This document shows, piece by piece, positions 35,275 through 44,166 of a stretch of DNA of 64,000 bases. The notes beneath the pieces were generated by a model that worked only from the letters and a program-made list of their open reading frames with translations, did no database searches and was not told where the DNA came from. Location: contig JBLGAC010000011.1 in NCBI GenBank assembly GCA_047610385.1, positions 23,427-87,426 of the forward strand. The letters run 5' to 3'. The position numbers and the translations under genes were made by a program. Position 1 is the first letter of the stretch; every line of letters begins with the position of its first letter. Origin of the DNA: JBOCEF01 sp047610385 (GTDB lineage: Bacteria; Pseudomonadota; Alphaproteobacteria; Rhodobacterales; Rhodobacteraceae).

Positions 35275-35595
35275 TCAGCGCGCGCAGGTAACGCACAGCG
35301 TAGCGGCAAGGTCGATTTCCAGTCGTCCTTCGGGGATCGCCTCGCCGCAGCGTCCGCACCAGCCGAAATCATCGTCTTCGATGCGGCGAAGCGCGAGGCC
35401 GATGCGCCGCATCTCCAGCACACGGCGTCGGTGAGTTTCCTGGGCCATTGCCTGGGCCTGCATCGCATCCATACGTGACAGGCGGCCAACGCTTTGCTGG
35501 TCCAGTTCCACGGGCCCCCGGCTCTCGGCGCTTTGTGCGTCGAGAGCCTCCAGATCCTGCAAGCGGCGACGCAACAGCGCTGCATATCTTTTCAT
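35275..35595 (-). CDS. DksA/TraR-type C4 zinc-finger protein
   Basis: A 106-residue protein. A long helical N-terminal part (KRYAALLRRRLQDLEALDAQS) is followed by a TraR/DksA zinc finger with all four cysteines: CGRC, then CVTC 17 residues later. Such proteins bind RNA polymerase through its secondary channel. I placed the start at the ATG at 35595 (MKRYAA); the open frame reaches further upstream without family sequence. It converges with the GTA operon, only six bases from the last GTA-linked gene, and is divergent from cysE. Confidence 0.85.
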   Translation of the reverse strand: MKRYAALLRRRLQDLEALDAQSAESRGPVELDQQSVGRLSRMDAMQAQAMAQETHRRRVLEMRRIGLALRRIEDDDFGWCGRCGEAIPEGRLEIDLAATLCVTCAR

Positions 35596-35695
35596 GATGT
35601 GCGAGTTCACGAAGCTGCTCCTTGATTTTCGCGCCGAAAAGACGATGTTCGGGTATGGCTGCAGATTGCGGGCAGTCCAATGCGAAGGGAACAGC

Positions 35696-36502
35696 ATGGC
35701 CGTCGCGAAGCAAGGGCGAGGCACGCTCACCAAGGTTGATCCAGTCTGGTCGCGCATGCGCGAAGAGGCGCGAGAGATCGTTGAGAAAGAGCCGCTGCTC
35801 GGCAGTCTGGTGCATGCCGTGGTGTTGCACCATGACACGCTTGAGGACGCGCTGAGCTATCGGGTGGCGCAAAAGCTCAGCTCACCGGATATGCCGGGGC
35901 TGATTTTGCGCGACATGTGCAACGAGGTGTTGGCTGCAGATGCCGGGCTGCGCGAAGCGGCGCGGGCGGACATTGTGGCGGTTTATGATCGTGATCCAGC
36001 ATGCCACCGGTATGTGCAGCCGTTGCTGTTTTTCAAAGGGTTCTTGGCGATTCAGTCCTATCGAATTGGCCATCATCTTTGGACCCACGGCCAGACCGAC
36101 ATGGCCTATTACATCCAGATGCGGACCTCCGAGGCCTTTGGGGTGGACATCCATCCCGGCGCACGTCTGGGCAAGGGCATCATGATGGACCATGCGCATT
36201 CGATCGTCATCGGCGAGACGGCGATCGTGGGCGACAACTGCTCTATGCTGCATTCTGTGACGCTGGGCGGCACGGGCAAAGCAGATGGCGACAGGCACCC
36301 CAAGATCGAAGAAGGCGTGCTGATTGGCGCTGGGGCTGCGGTGCTTGGCAACATCACCGTCGGCCGTTGCAGCCGTATTGCGTCGGGGTCAGTTGTTTTG
36401 AAGGACGTTCCGCCGTGCAAGACCGTGGCAGGCGTGCCTGCGCAGGTCGTGGGCGATGCAGGGTGTCCCCAGCCTGCACGGAGCATGAACCAGACGGTCT
36501 GA
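35696..36502 (+). CDS. cysE: serine O-acetyltransferase
   Basis: A 268-residue CysE, first step of cysteine synthesis (serine plus acetyl-CoA). The helical N-terminal domain (WSRMREEAREIVEKEPLL) precedes the left-handed beta helix with hexapeptide repeats. These include DIHPGARLGKGIMMDHAHSIVIGETA and SVTLGGTGK..GDRHPKI, containing the active-site histidines. The ATG at 35696 follows GAAGGGA. A cysE gene also follows the GTA cluster in Rhodobacter. Confidence 0.95.
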   Translation: MAVAKQGRGTLTKVDPVWSRMREEAREIVEKEPLLGSLVHAVVLHHDTLEDALSYRVAQKLSSPDMPGLILRDMCNEVLAADAGLREAARADIVAVYDRDPACHRYVQPLLFFKGFLAIQSYRIGHHLWTHGQTDMAYYIQMRTSEAFGVDIHPGARLGKGIMMDHAHSIVIGETAIVGDNCSMLHSVTLGGTGKADGDRHPKIEEGVLIGAGAAVLGNITVGRCSRIASGSVVLKDVPPCKTVAGVPAQVVGDAGCPQPARSMNQTV

Positions 36503-36524
36503 GACGCTTCGGCCAGACAAGAAA

Positions 36525-36558
36525 AAAACCGCCGGTTCTATTCGGGACCGGCGGTTTT
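36525..36558. terminator. bidirectional terminator between cysE and pdhC
   Basis: A 12-base-pair stem AAAACCGCCGGT / ACCGGCGGTTTT with A-runs on one side and T-runs on the other. It serves the converging cysE and pdh transcripts. Confidence 0.9.
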
Positions 36559-36579
36559 CGTTGTTTCAGGTATGGGTGA

Positions 36580-37872
36580 TCAGGCGAGCATTGCGAGCGG
36601 GTCTTCGAGATTGGTCTTCACGGCCTCAAGGAACTGCGCGCCCAGCGCGCCGTCGATCACGCGGTGATCCACCGACAGAGTCACCGACATGATGGTCGCG
36701 ACGGTGATTTCACCATCCTTGCCGACGATCGGCTTTTTGGTCCCGGCACCGACCGCAAGGATCGATGCATGGGGTGGGTTGATCACCGCATCGAAATTCT
36801 CAATCCCAAACATCCCGAGATTTGAGATCGCAAAGCTGCCGCCCTGGTATTCATGGGGTGCCAGTTTTCGGTTCCGCGCGCGGCCCGCCAGATCCTTCAT
36901 CTCAGCCGACAGAGCCGACAGGGACTTGGAATGGGCATCGCGTAGAACGGGCGTGAACAGCCCACCTTCAATCGCCACGGCGACGGCCACATCCGAGCCT
37001 TTGAACTTCAGCACCCGGTCGCCCGCCCACGCGGCGTTGCAATCGGGGTGCTGCTGAAGCGCCAGCGCGCAGGCCTTGATGATGAAGTCGTTGACCGACA
37101 GCTTGATCCCACGCGATGCCAAGGACGCGTTCAGATCCGCGCGGAACGCCAACAGAGCGTCCAGCGCGATGTCTCGCCGAAGATAGAAATGCGGGATGGT
37201 CTGTTTGGCTTCGGTCAAGCGCGCGGCGATGATCTTTCGCATACCGTCGAGCTTGACTTCCTCATACGGGGTATCCGCATAGATCTTTTTGACGGTATCG
37301 GCGTCCATGCCGGTGGCCATAGTGGTGGCTTTTGCCGGTTTGGGCGCATCGACCGCCATTGCTGGAGCCGCGGTGGCGGTAGGCACGGCGTTCTCAACAT
37401 CCGCCTTCACGATCCGGCCACGTGGGCCAGATCCTTTGATGGAGGCAAGATCCAAGCCTTTATCGGCTGCAATTCGCCGCGCAAGTGGCGAGGCGAAAAT
37501 GCGGGATCCGTCTTCGGCGCTTGGAGCGACAGGTGCTGGGGCGGCGGAGGCAGGCGCAGGCGCTGTCTTTGCGGGCGTCGGTGCTGCGGGCGCGGTGGTG
37601 CCCAGCCCATCGACTGCGCTCATGTCCTCGCCGTCTTCGAGCAACACGGCGATCGGCTGGTTGACCTTCACGCCTTCGGTCCCCTCAGCGATCAAGATCT
37701 TGCCCATCACGCCTTCGTCGATGGCCTCAAACTCCATCGTGGCCTTGTCGGTTTCAATCTCGCAGATCACGTCGCCGGAGGAAACTTTGTCCCCTTCTTT
37801 GACGTTCCATTTCGCGAGCGTCCCTTCCTCCATGGTCGGGGACAGGGCGGGCATCAGAATCTGGGTGGCCAT
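36580..37872 (-). CDS. pdhC: pyruvate dehydrogenase complex E2 (dihydrolipoamide acetyltransferase)
   Basis: A 430-residue E2 that transfers acetyl groups to CoA. It has an N-terminal lipoyl domain with Lys43 (ETDKATME), an Ala/Pro-rich linker, a peripheral-subunit-binding domain (FASPLARRIAADKGLDL, about 128-160) and the catalytic acetyltransferase domain ending in DHRVIDGALGAQF. Last gene of pdhA-pdhB-pdhC; 13 bases separate it from pdhB. Its lipoyl-domain DNA is nearly identical to that of pdhB. Confidence 0.96.
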   Translation of the reverse strand: MATQILMPALSPTMEEGTLAKWNVKEGDKVSSGDVICEIETDKATMEFEAIDEGVMGKILIAEGTEGVKVNQPIAVLLEDGEDMSAVDGLGTTAPAAPTPAKTAPAPASAAPAPVAPSAEDGSRIFASPLARRIAADKGLDLASIKGSGPRGRIVKADVENAVPTATAAPAMAVDAPKPAKATTMATGMDADTVKKIYADTPYEEVKLDGMRKIIAARLTEAKQTIPHFYLRRDIALDALLAFRADLNASLASRGIKLSVNDFIIKACALALQQHPDCNAAWAGDRVLKFKGSDVAVAVAIEGGLFTPVLRDAHSKSLSALSAEMKDLAGRARNRKLAPHEYQGGSFAISNLGMFGIENFDAVINPPHASILAVGAGTKKPIVGKDGEITVATIMSVTLSVDHRVIDGALGAQFLEAVKTNLEDPLAMLA

Positions 37873-37885
37873 TCTTTCCCCTCCC

Positions 37886-39247
37886 TCAGCGATAACAAAT
37901 GGATTTGGCGGCGGCGATCACCTCAGCGGTGGTCAACAGTGCCAGCTTTTCAAGGTTCGCGGCGTAGGGCATCGGCACATCCTTGCCAGTGCAGTTGATC
38001 ACCGGGGCGTCGAGGTAATCGAACGCTTCCTGCATCAGCACCGAGGAGATGTAGCTGCCGATCGAGCACACCGGGAAACCTTCTTCGATGGTCACGCAGC
38101 GGTTGGTCTTTTTGACCGATTCAACCACGGCACCGGTGTCCATCGGGCGGATGGTGCGCAGGTCGATCACTTCGGCCGAGATGCCTTCTTTTGCAAGCGC
38201 ATCAGCAGCTTCCAGCGCATAAGTCATTCCGATTCCAAAGGATACCAGCGTGATGTCGGTCCCTTCGCGCCAGATCCGCGCCTTGCCGATCGGCACCGTG
38301 TAATCGATGTCCGGCACCTCAAAGGCGCGGCCATAGAGGATCTCATTTTCCAAGAAGATCACTGGGTTCGGATCGCGGATTGCCGATTTCAGCAGACCTT
38401 TCGCATCGGCTGCCGAATAGGGCTGTACCACTTTCAGACCGGGGATGGAGGCGTACCACGCCGCGTAATCCTGGCTGTGCTGCGCGCCCACACGGGCCGC
38501 GGCACCATTGGGCCCGCGGAACACCATCGGCGCACCCATCTGGCCACCCGACATGTAGAGCGTCTTGGCTGCTGAGTTGATGATTTGGTCAATCGCCTGC
38601 ATGGCGAAGTTAAAGGTCATGAACTCCACAATCGGGCGCAGGCCGGCAAACGACGCACCGACGGCGAGACCGGTGAACCCGTGCTCAGTGATCGGGGTGT
38701 CGATGACCCGGCGTGCGCCGAATTCATCCAACAGACCTTGGCTGATCTTGTAGGCACCTTGGTATTCGCCGACTTCTTCACCCATCAGGAACACGTCGTC
38801 ATCGGCGCGCATTTCTTCGGCCATGGCGTCGCGTAGGGCTTCACGCACGGTCTGCTTTTTCATCGGCGCGTCGACGGGCCAGTCGGGGGCGCGCGCCTCC
38901 TGCACTGCGACCGGGGCGGCGGGGGTGGCAGGCATTGCTGCTGCGGCTGCGGCCGGGGCTGTGGCGAGCGCAGGGGCGGGGGCAGGGGCCGCGTTTGCGT
39001 CCTCACCTTCCTCCAGCAGCAGCGCGATGGGCGTGTTGACCTTCACCCCCTCGGTCCCCTCAGCGATCAGGATCTTGCCCATCACGCCTTCGTCGATGGC
39101 CTCGAACTCCATTGTGGCCTTGTCGGTTTCAATCTCGCAGATTACGTCGCCGGAGGAGACTTTGTCCCCTTCCTTGACGTTCCATTTCGCGAGCGTCCCC
39201 TCCTCCATGGTCGGAGAGAGGGCGGGCATCAAAATTTCGGTTGCCAT
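37886..39247 (-). CDS. pdhB: pyruvate dehydrogenase E1 beta with N-terminal lipoyl domain
   Basis: A 453-residue E1-beta. The first ~80 residues are a lipoyl domain (Lys43 in ETDKATME) joined by an Ala/Pro linker (about 85-125) to the E1-beta transketolase domain (VREALRDAMAEEMRADDDVFLMGEEVGEYQGAYK...). This fusion is typical of alphaproteobacteria. The ATG at 39247 follows GGAGGGA; a TTG nine bases upstream is unlikely. It forms the heterotetrameric E1 with PdhA. Confidence 0.96.
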   Translation of the reverse strand: MATEILMPALSPTMEEGTLAKWNVKEGDKVSSGDVICEIETDKATMEFEAIDEGVMGKILIAEGTEGVKVNTPIALLLEEGEDANAAPAPAPALATAPAAAAAAMPATPAAPVAVQEARAPDWPVDAPMKKQTVREALRDAMAEEMRADDDVFLMGEEVGEYQGAYKISQGLLDEFGARRVIDTPITEHGFTGLAVGASFAGLRPIVEFMTFNFAMQAIDQIINSAAKTLYMSGGQMGAPMVFRGPNGAAARVGAQHSQDYAAWYASIPGLKVVQPYSAADAKGLLKSAIRDPNPVIFLENEILYGRAFEVPDIDYTVPIGKARIWREGTDITLVSFGIGMTYALEAADALAKEGISAEVIDLRTIRPMDTGAVVESVKKTNRCVTIEEGFPVCSIGSYISSVLMQEAFDYLDAPVINCTGKDVPMPYAANLEKLALLTTAEVIAAAKSICYR

Positions 39248-39269
39248 TCTTCTCAATCCCTCCGGGCGA

Positions 39270-40256
39270 TCAGGCGCAAATGTCAGTCCAAAGCTCGGCT
39301 TCTGCCGGCTCCGGGCTGTCTTGGGCGAATTGGGCGGCGTCCTGCACGATGGCGCGGATTTCCTTGTCGATCGCTTTCAGTTCGGCCTCTTCGGCCATGT
39401 TGCCCAGCATCAGCAATTCTCGCACATTCTCAATCGGATCGCGGGTGTCGCGCATCTTCTGCACTTCTTCGCGGGTCCGGTATTTGGCCGGGTCGGACAT
39501 GGAGTGCCCGCGATAGCGATAAGTGTTCATTTCCAGAATGTACGGGCCATTGCCCGCGCGCGCATGGGCCACCGCCTTGGCGGTCGCGTCGCGCACAGCA
39601 AGCACATCCATGCCATCCACCGCTTCGCCGGGGATGCCGAAAGGCTCTCCTCGGGTGTAAAGCGCCGGGGTCGATGATCCACGCGCCACCGAGGTGCCCA
39701 TGGCGTATTGGTTGTTTTCCACCACGAAGATGCAGGGCAACTTCCACAACGCAGCCATGTTCATGGCCTCAGCGATCTGGCCCTGGTTTGCGGCGCCGTC
39801 GCCATAATAGGCGAAGGCCACGTTGTCATTGCCGCGATACTTGTTGGCAAAGGCCAGCCCAGCACCGATCGGCACCTGCGCGCCCACGATGCCATGCCCG
39901 CCGTAGAAATTCTTTTCCTTTGAAAACATGTGCATCGAGCCGCCCTTGCCGCCCGAATACCCATCCTTGCGGCCGGTCAGCTCAGCCATCACACCTTTGG
40001 GGTCCATGCCGCAGGCCAGCATATGGCCATGATCGCGGTAGGAGGTCAGACGCTGGTCGCCTTCTTTGGCGGTTGCCTCGATGCCGACGACCACGGCTTC
40101 CTGCCCGATATAGAGATGGCAGAAACCACCGATCAGGCCCATTCCGTAAAGCTGACCGGCCTTTTCTTCGAACCTGCGGATCAGGAGCATGTCTTTGTAG
40201 AAAGCGAGCAGCTCCTCTTTGGAAGCGTTGGGCTTTTTGCGTCTTGCGGCGGCCAT
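39270..40256 (-). CDS. pdhA: pyruvate dehydrogenase E1 alpha
   Basis: A 328-residue E1-alpha that decarboxylates pyruvate with thiamine diphosphate. The cofactor motif runs from GDGAANQGQ to VENNQYAMGT, and the phosphorylation-loop region YRYRGHSMSDP is conserved. First gene of the minus-strand pdh operon, preceded by AGGAGG. The ~180 bases upstream, before the ftsB-like gene, must hold the promoter. An E3 gene is not in the window. Confidence 0.96.
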   Translation of the reverse strand: MAAARRKKPNASKEELLAFYKDMLLIRRFEEKAGQLYGMGLIGGFCHLYIGQEAVVVGIEATAKEGDQRLTSYRDHGHMLACGMDPKGVMAELTGRKDGYSGGKGGSMHMFSKEKNFYGGHGIVGAQVPIGAGLAFANKYRGNDNVAFAYYGDGAANQGQIAEAMNMAALWKLPCIFVVENNQYAMGTSVARGSSTPALYTRGEPFGIPGEAVDGMDVLAVRDATAKAVAHARAGNGPYILEMNTYRYRGHSMSDPAKYRTREEVQKMRDTRDPIENVRELLMLGNMAEEAELKAIDKEIRAIVQDAAQFAQDSPEPAEAELWTDICA

Positions 40257-40436
40257 CTGGTCCTCCTCGCGTGCAATCCGTGGGCCGGTCTGTTGCCGGT
40301 TCGGAAACTACCCTAAGGTTAGAGGCTCACGCACGCAAACGCCCGAAAAATCAGCGCAACGCAATTGCCATTCTTGACGGCTGCGGGAAACCATAGTGCG
40401 GGGATGCCGGCGCAACGACATGATCGGAACGTCGTT

Positions 40437-40742
40437 TCACCGAATGACGATCTCATCCTTGCGAACATGGCCCAGAACGTCGCGCGCGCGTTCGTCCAGA
40501 AGGTCGAGGTCCAGCCAGCTTTCCGACAGGCGGAGGGTGAGATTCGCCATCTCCGCGCGTTGGTCTTGCAGCGCTGCCAGCTCCAGCTCTAACCGGGTCT
40601 CTTCGCGGTTCAGGCGCATAAGCTCCACCAGCCCGGTGTCGCCCTGCACTGCCGAATACGCGAAATATAGCGCCGCCCCCACAACTAGGAACGACATGCC
40701 TGCGGACGCGAGCGCACGGCTCGTGAATGGCGTCTCAGTCAT
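40437..40742 (-). CDS. septum formation initiator, FtsB/DivIC family
   Basis: A 101-residue bitopic membrane protein. It has a short cytoplasmic start, one transmembrane helix (about 12-30), then a coiled coil (LMRLNREETRLELELAALQDQRAEMANLTLRL) and a C-terminal LDLLDERARDVLGHVRKDEIVI typical of the family. It joins FtsL/FtsQ at the division site. The ATG at 40742 was chosen over an earlier one because the family starts close to the membrane helix. It lies between enolase and pdhA, as in many alphaproteobacteria. Confidence 0.88.
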   Translation of the reverse strand: MTETPFTSRALASAGMSFLVVGAALYFAYSAVQGDTGLVELMRLNREETRLELELAALQDQRAEMANLTLRLSESWLDLDLLDERARDVLGHVRKDEIVIR

Positions 40743-41080
40743 GAACAGCGAACTCCGCTTGGCCCCACGCCTTAGGCGCGTTTTCGCGCACCACACTTGT
40801 GACTATGCGCGATTTTTGGGCCCGGCGGAAGACTTTGGATGCGTGGGCGTATGCCCGGATGCAAGTGCACCATCAAAGCTGGGCCACAGGGGCCCCGGGG
40901 CCAACATGTGCGCCGAGGGGGGGCTGCGATCAGGCGTCGCCGCCACAGGCAAGCAGGCTGCACGGTGACTTGGCCACGTCGCGTTCGCATTTATGCGGGG
41001 CATGGCGGCCCACGGTCACCGCGCCTTATCCACGCGCATATCGAACATCTGGCAACGCTTTGTGGTCGAACGACCGCGCC
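40743..41080. other. intergenic region, no gene seen
   Basis: About 340 GC-rich bases between the ftsB-like gene and the enolase terminator. Several overlapping frames stay open but give Arg/Pro/His-rich translations without any family resemblance. It must contain the promoter of the ftsB-like gene. No repeat or RNA gene was recognised. Confidence 0.5.
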
Positions 41081-41117
41081 AAAAAAACGCCCGGTCCCCC
41101 TTTTGTGGGACCGGGCG
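41081..41117 (-). terminator. terminator of eno
   Basis: An 11-base-pair stem CGCCCGGTCCC / GGGACCGGGCG followed on the minus strand by seven T residues, 22 bases past the enolase stop. A textbook intrinsic terminator. Confidence 0.95.
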
Positions 41118-41138
41118 CATCGCATCATTCAGGCCGCA

Positions 41139-42413
41139 TCAGCCGCGCAGGATTGACGTCCCGGCATAAATCGCCGCGCCGCCCAGCTCTTCCTCGATGC
41201 GGATCAGCTGGTTGTATTTCGCCAGCCGGTCAGAGCGCGCGAGCGAGCCGGTCTTGATCTGCCCACAATTCAGCGCGACCGCGAGGTCAGCAATGGTCGT
41301 GTCCTCAGTTTCGCCCGAACGGTGGGACATGACGGAAGTATAGCGCGCGCGATGGGCCATATCGACGGCGTCGATGGTCTCGGACAGCGTGCCGATCTGG
41401 TTGACCTTCACCAGAATCGAATTTGCGCAGCCCTGCGCAATCCCATCGGCCAGACGGCGTGTGTTGGTGACGAACAGATCATCGCCGACCAGCTGGCAGC
41501 GGTTGCCGATCTTGTCGGTCAGCATTTTCCAGCCTTCCCAATCATCCTCAGCCATGCCGTCTTCGATTGATATGATCGGAAAGCTGTCGACCAGCGCCGC
41601 CAGATAATCGGCCATCTCGGCGTTGGACAGCTTGGCGTTCTCACCCTTGAGGTTGTAGAGCCCGCCTTCAAAGAATTCGGTCGATGCCGCATCCAGCGCC
41701 AGATGCACGTCCTCGCCTGGGCGATACCCGGCCTTTTCAACGGCCTTCATGATGAAATCGAGCGCGGCGCGCGTGGAGCTGAGGTTCGGCGCAAACCCGC
41801 CCTCATCCCCGACGGAGGTGCTGAGCCCGGCAGCCGACAGTTCGTCCTTCAGCGTGTGGAAAATCTCCGACCCGATGCGCACCGCGTCAGCGATGCTTTC
41901 GGCCGAGGTCGGCATGATCATGAATTCCTGAATGTCGATCGGGTTGTCGGCATGTTCCCCGCCATTGATGATGTTCATCATCGGCACCGGCAGAACGCGC
42001 GCCGAAGTGCCGCCCACATACCGATAAAGCGGCAGGCCCGTCGACTGCGCCGCGGCCTTGGCGCAGGCCAGCGACACGCCCAGAATGGCGTTGGCGCCGA
42101 TGCGCCCTTTGTTGTCGGTGCCGTCCAGCTCTATCATCGCGGCGTCGAGCGCGAGCTGCTCGGTCGCATCGAAACCTGCGAGCACCTGAAAAATCTCGCC
42201 GTTCACCGCGTCGACAGCCTTGGTGACGCCCTTGCCCCTGTAGGCGGTGCCGCCGTCGCGCAGCTCCACGGCCTCGTGTGCGCCGGTGCTGGCGCCTGAC
42301 GGGACCGCTGCGCGGCCAAATGCGCCGTCTTCCAGGGTCACGTCGACCTCAACGGTCGGGTTGCCGCGACTGTCGAGGATCTGACGGGCGATGATGTCGA
42401 TGATGGCGCTCAT
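41139..42413 (-). CDS. eno: enolase
   Basis: A 424-residue enolase converting 2-phosphoglycerate to phosphoenolpyruvate. Conserved features are ARQILDSRGNPTVEVDV, GGEHADNPIDIQEFM, the Mg ligands around SIEDGMAEDDWEGW and GDDLFVTN, the catalytic Lys in LVKVNQIGTLSET, and SHRSGETED. The ATG at 42413 gives the normal MSAIIDI start; an upstream extension is not homologous. Monocistronic, with its own terminator. Confidence 0.98.
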   Translation of the reverse strand: MSAIIDIIARQILDSRGNPTVEVDVTLEDGAFGRAAVPSGASTGAHEAVELRDGGTAYRGKGVTKAVDAVNGEIFQVLAGFDATEQLALDAAMIELDGTDNKGRIGANAILGVSLACAKAAAQSTGLPLYRYVGGTSARVLPVPMMNIINGGEHADNPIDIQEFMIMPTSAESIADAVRIGSEIFHTLKDELSAAGLSTSVGDEGGFAPNLSSTRAALDFIMKAVEKAGYRPGEDVHLALDAASTEFFEGGLYNLKGENAKLSNAEMADYLAALVDSFPIISIEDGMAEDDWEGWKMLTDKIGNRCQLVGDDLFVTNTRRLADGIAQGCANSILVKVNQIGTLSETIDAVDMAHRARYTSVMSHRSGETEDTTIADLAVALNCGQIKTGSLARSDRLAKYNQLIRIEEELGGAAIYAGTSILRG

Positions 42414-42476
42414 GTCTGGTCTCTTTCTTCTGGTGCCCCGATTGTGGGACCGGGGCCGACTGAAATTCAATGGAGC

Positions 42477-42914
42477 TCAGGCCTCGCCGACGTCATCCCC
42501 GGCGTCTTTGATGGGGACGCCGAACAATTCCATGCGGTGGCCGCGCAGCTCATAGCCAAGGCGGCGCGCGATCTTTTCCTGCAGGGCTTCGATCTCAGGA
42601 TCGACGAATTCGATCACCTTGCCGGTGCGCGTGCAGATCAGGTGGTCATGGTGTTCACGCTCGGCGTCTTCATAGCGCGCGCGCCCGTCACCAAACTCGA
42701 CCTTCTCCAAAATGCCTTCGGTTTCGAACAGCTTCACGGTGCGGTAGACCGTCGCCAGCGATATCGCGCCGTCCAGCAGCGCCGCGCGGCGATACAGTTC
42801 CTCAACATCGGGATGGTCGTCGGCCTCTTCCAGCACCTGCGCCACGATGCGGCGCTGGCCGGTCATGCGCAGGCTGATTGCCGCGCAGCGCTGAATGATG
42901 GTGTCGCGGGCCAT
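42477..42914 (-). CDS. Fur-family metal-responsive repressor (Fur/Mur type)
   Basis: A 145-residue Fur-family regulator. The winged helix includes MTGQRRIVAQVLEEADDHPDVEELY and the recognition part SLATVYRTVKLFE. The metal-sensing half has GRARYEDAEREHHDHLIC. It lacks the CxxC structural zinc pairs of enteric Fur, as expected for alphaproteobacterial Fur/Mur, and the HHDHLIC motif argues against Irr. The start at 42914 matches the family. It lies directly downstream of an iron-binding-protein gene, so it may control metal uptake nearby. Whether it senses Fe or Mn cannot be told here. Confidence 0.9.
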   Translation of the reverse strand: MARDTIIQRCAAISLRMTGQRRIVAQVLEEADDHPDVEELYRRAALLDGAISLATVYRTVKLFETEGILEKVEFGDGRARYEDAEREHHDHLICTRTGKVIEFVDPEIEALQEKIARRLGYELRGHRMELFGVPIKDAGDDVGEA

Positions 42915-43005
42915 CGCAGCCTCCGGTCGCCGTGGATCTGAGCAGGTCTCGGCGTTCTCTACCCCATAGCCGGGCCGGGATAAAGTCCGCCCTCGCGCGC
43001 GCAAA

Positions 43006-43036
43006 CGCCGTCTTGTCCGGCAAGGACAAGACGGCG
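43006..43036 (-). terminator. hairpin terminator after the iron-binding-protein gene
   Basis: A perfect 13-base-pair stem CGCCGTCTTGTCC / GGACAAGACGGCG with a five-base loop, 29 bases after the stop of the binding-protein gene. Only a short T-run follows on the minus strand. It separates this gene from the Fur-family gene. Confidence 0.75.
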
Positions 43037-43064
43037 CGGGCAGCTGGCAATTCAGCCAGCAAAA

Positions 43065-44072
43065 TCAGCCGTCAAAATCAACCGTCTGCGCAATTTTCAG
43101 CGCCTGTGAGCGGTTCTCGGCAATTTCTGCCAGCGGCAGATCGTCGGGCAGGAATGTCCCCCAGCTCGCCACCAACTCTGAGGCCTTCACCCCCTCAACC
43201 ACCGGATATTCAGCATTCAGCTCAGCATAGATCCGCTGGCCTTCCGGCGAGACCAAAAATTCCATCAGTTTGATCGCGTTGTCCTTGTTCGGCGCCGAAA
43301 TGGTCATCGCCACGCCAGAGATGTTCATGTGCGCGCCATGCCCTTCGAAGGTCGGAAATACAATCTGCACGCTGTCCGCCCATTCGCGCTGCTCAGGATC
43401 TTTCATCATCTCGGCCATATAATAGGTGTTGCCGATGGCGACGTCGCATTCCCCGGCCCACACAGCTTTTATCTGTGCACGGTCGTTGCCCTGGGGCTTG
43501 CGCGCCAGATTGGCCTTCACGCCGCCCAACCAAGCCTCAGCCTCGGCGGCACCGTGATGGCCGATATAGGCCGCCGTCAGCGCCAGATTATAGGCATGCT
43601 CACCCGAACGGGTGCAAAGCCGGCCTTTCCATTTGGGATCAGCCAAGTCTTCATAAGTGGTTACATCGCTCGGGTTCACCCGGTCCCGGCTGACATAGGC
43701 GATGCGTGCGCGCGCGGTCACCCCGTACCAGTTGCCGCCGGGATCGCGGAACGCCGCCGGCACCGCCGCGTCCAGCACAGCCGAATGCACGGGCTGGGTC
43801 ACGCCTTCGTCCACCGCCGCTTTCAGATTGCCGATGTCCACGGTCATCATCAGGTCGGCCGGAGACCGTTTGCCCTCAGCCTTCAGCCGCTCAATGAACC
43901 CCGATTTCAGGAACACGGTGTTGACCTCAATCCCGGTCTTGGCGGTGAAGGCCTTGAACACAGGGTCGATCAGTTCGGGCTGACGGGTTGAATAGACGTT
44001 CACTTCACCGGCGAGTGCCGGGAGGGCGAGCGCGCTCAGAACCAGACCTGCGATGATGGATTTCCGGGACAT
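43065..44072 (-). CDS. Fe(III) ABC transporter periplasmic binding protein
   Basis: A 335-residue FutA/FbpA-type protein with a signal peptide (about 21 residues, ending ALAG). The iron-binding domain starts VNVYSTRQPELIDPVF, includes TARARIAYVSRDRV and the di-tyrosine GNTYYMAEMM (about 215), which in this family supplies iron ligands. Unlike the 5.6 kb system, no permease or ATPase gene is adjacent, so partners must be encoded elsewhere. The upstream region contains palindromes that may be metal-regulator sites. Confidence 0.92.
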   Translation of the reverse strand: MSRKSIIAGLVLSALALPALAGEVNVYSTRQPELIDPVFKAFTAKTGIEVNTVFLKSGFIERLKAEGKRSPADLMMTVDIGNLKAAVDEGVTQPVHSAVLDAAVPAAFRDPGGNWYGVTARARIAYVSRDRVNPSDVTTYEDLADPKWKGRLCTRSGEHAYNLALTAAYIGHHGAAEAEAWLGGVKANLARKPQGNDRAQIKAVWAGECDVAIGNTYYMAEMMKDPEQREWADSVQIVFPTFEGHGAHMNISGVAMTISAPNKDNAIKLMEFLVSPEGQRIYAELNAEYPVVEGVKASELVASWGTFLPDDLPLAEIAENRSQALKIAQTVDFDG

Positions 44073-44116
44073 GATTTGACCTTCGATGGGGGCGGGTTTG
44101 CTGCGCCATTCTTATT

Positions 44117-44163
44117 CCGACTAAAACAGTCGGGTCAATACCAGATTGAAAAGGTCGGGTATT
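44117..44163 (-). promoter_or_regulatory. palindromes upstream of the iron-binding-protein gene
   Basis: CCGACT-aaaac-AGTCGG (44117-44133) is a perfect inverted repeat, 45 bases before the start codon. A second inverted repeat AATACC...GGTATT spans 44137-44163. The motif GTCGGGT occurs at both, on the same strand. This is a good place for an iron-responsive operator, but the cognate regulator is not identified. Confidence 0.5.
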
Positions 44164-44166
44164 AAT

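Noticed and set aside
37048..38575. Long plus-strand open frames across the pdh genes
   Set aside because: They are antisense shadows of pdhB and pdhC, which have clear domains and catalytic motifs on the minus strand.
40799..41257. Overlapping open frames between the ftsB-like gene and eno
   Set aside because: No start signals or family resemblance; one runs through the eno terminator and into eno.
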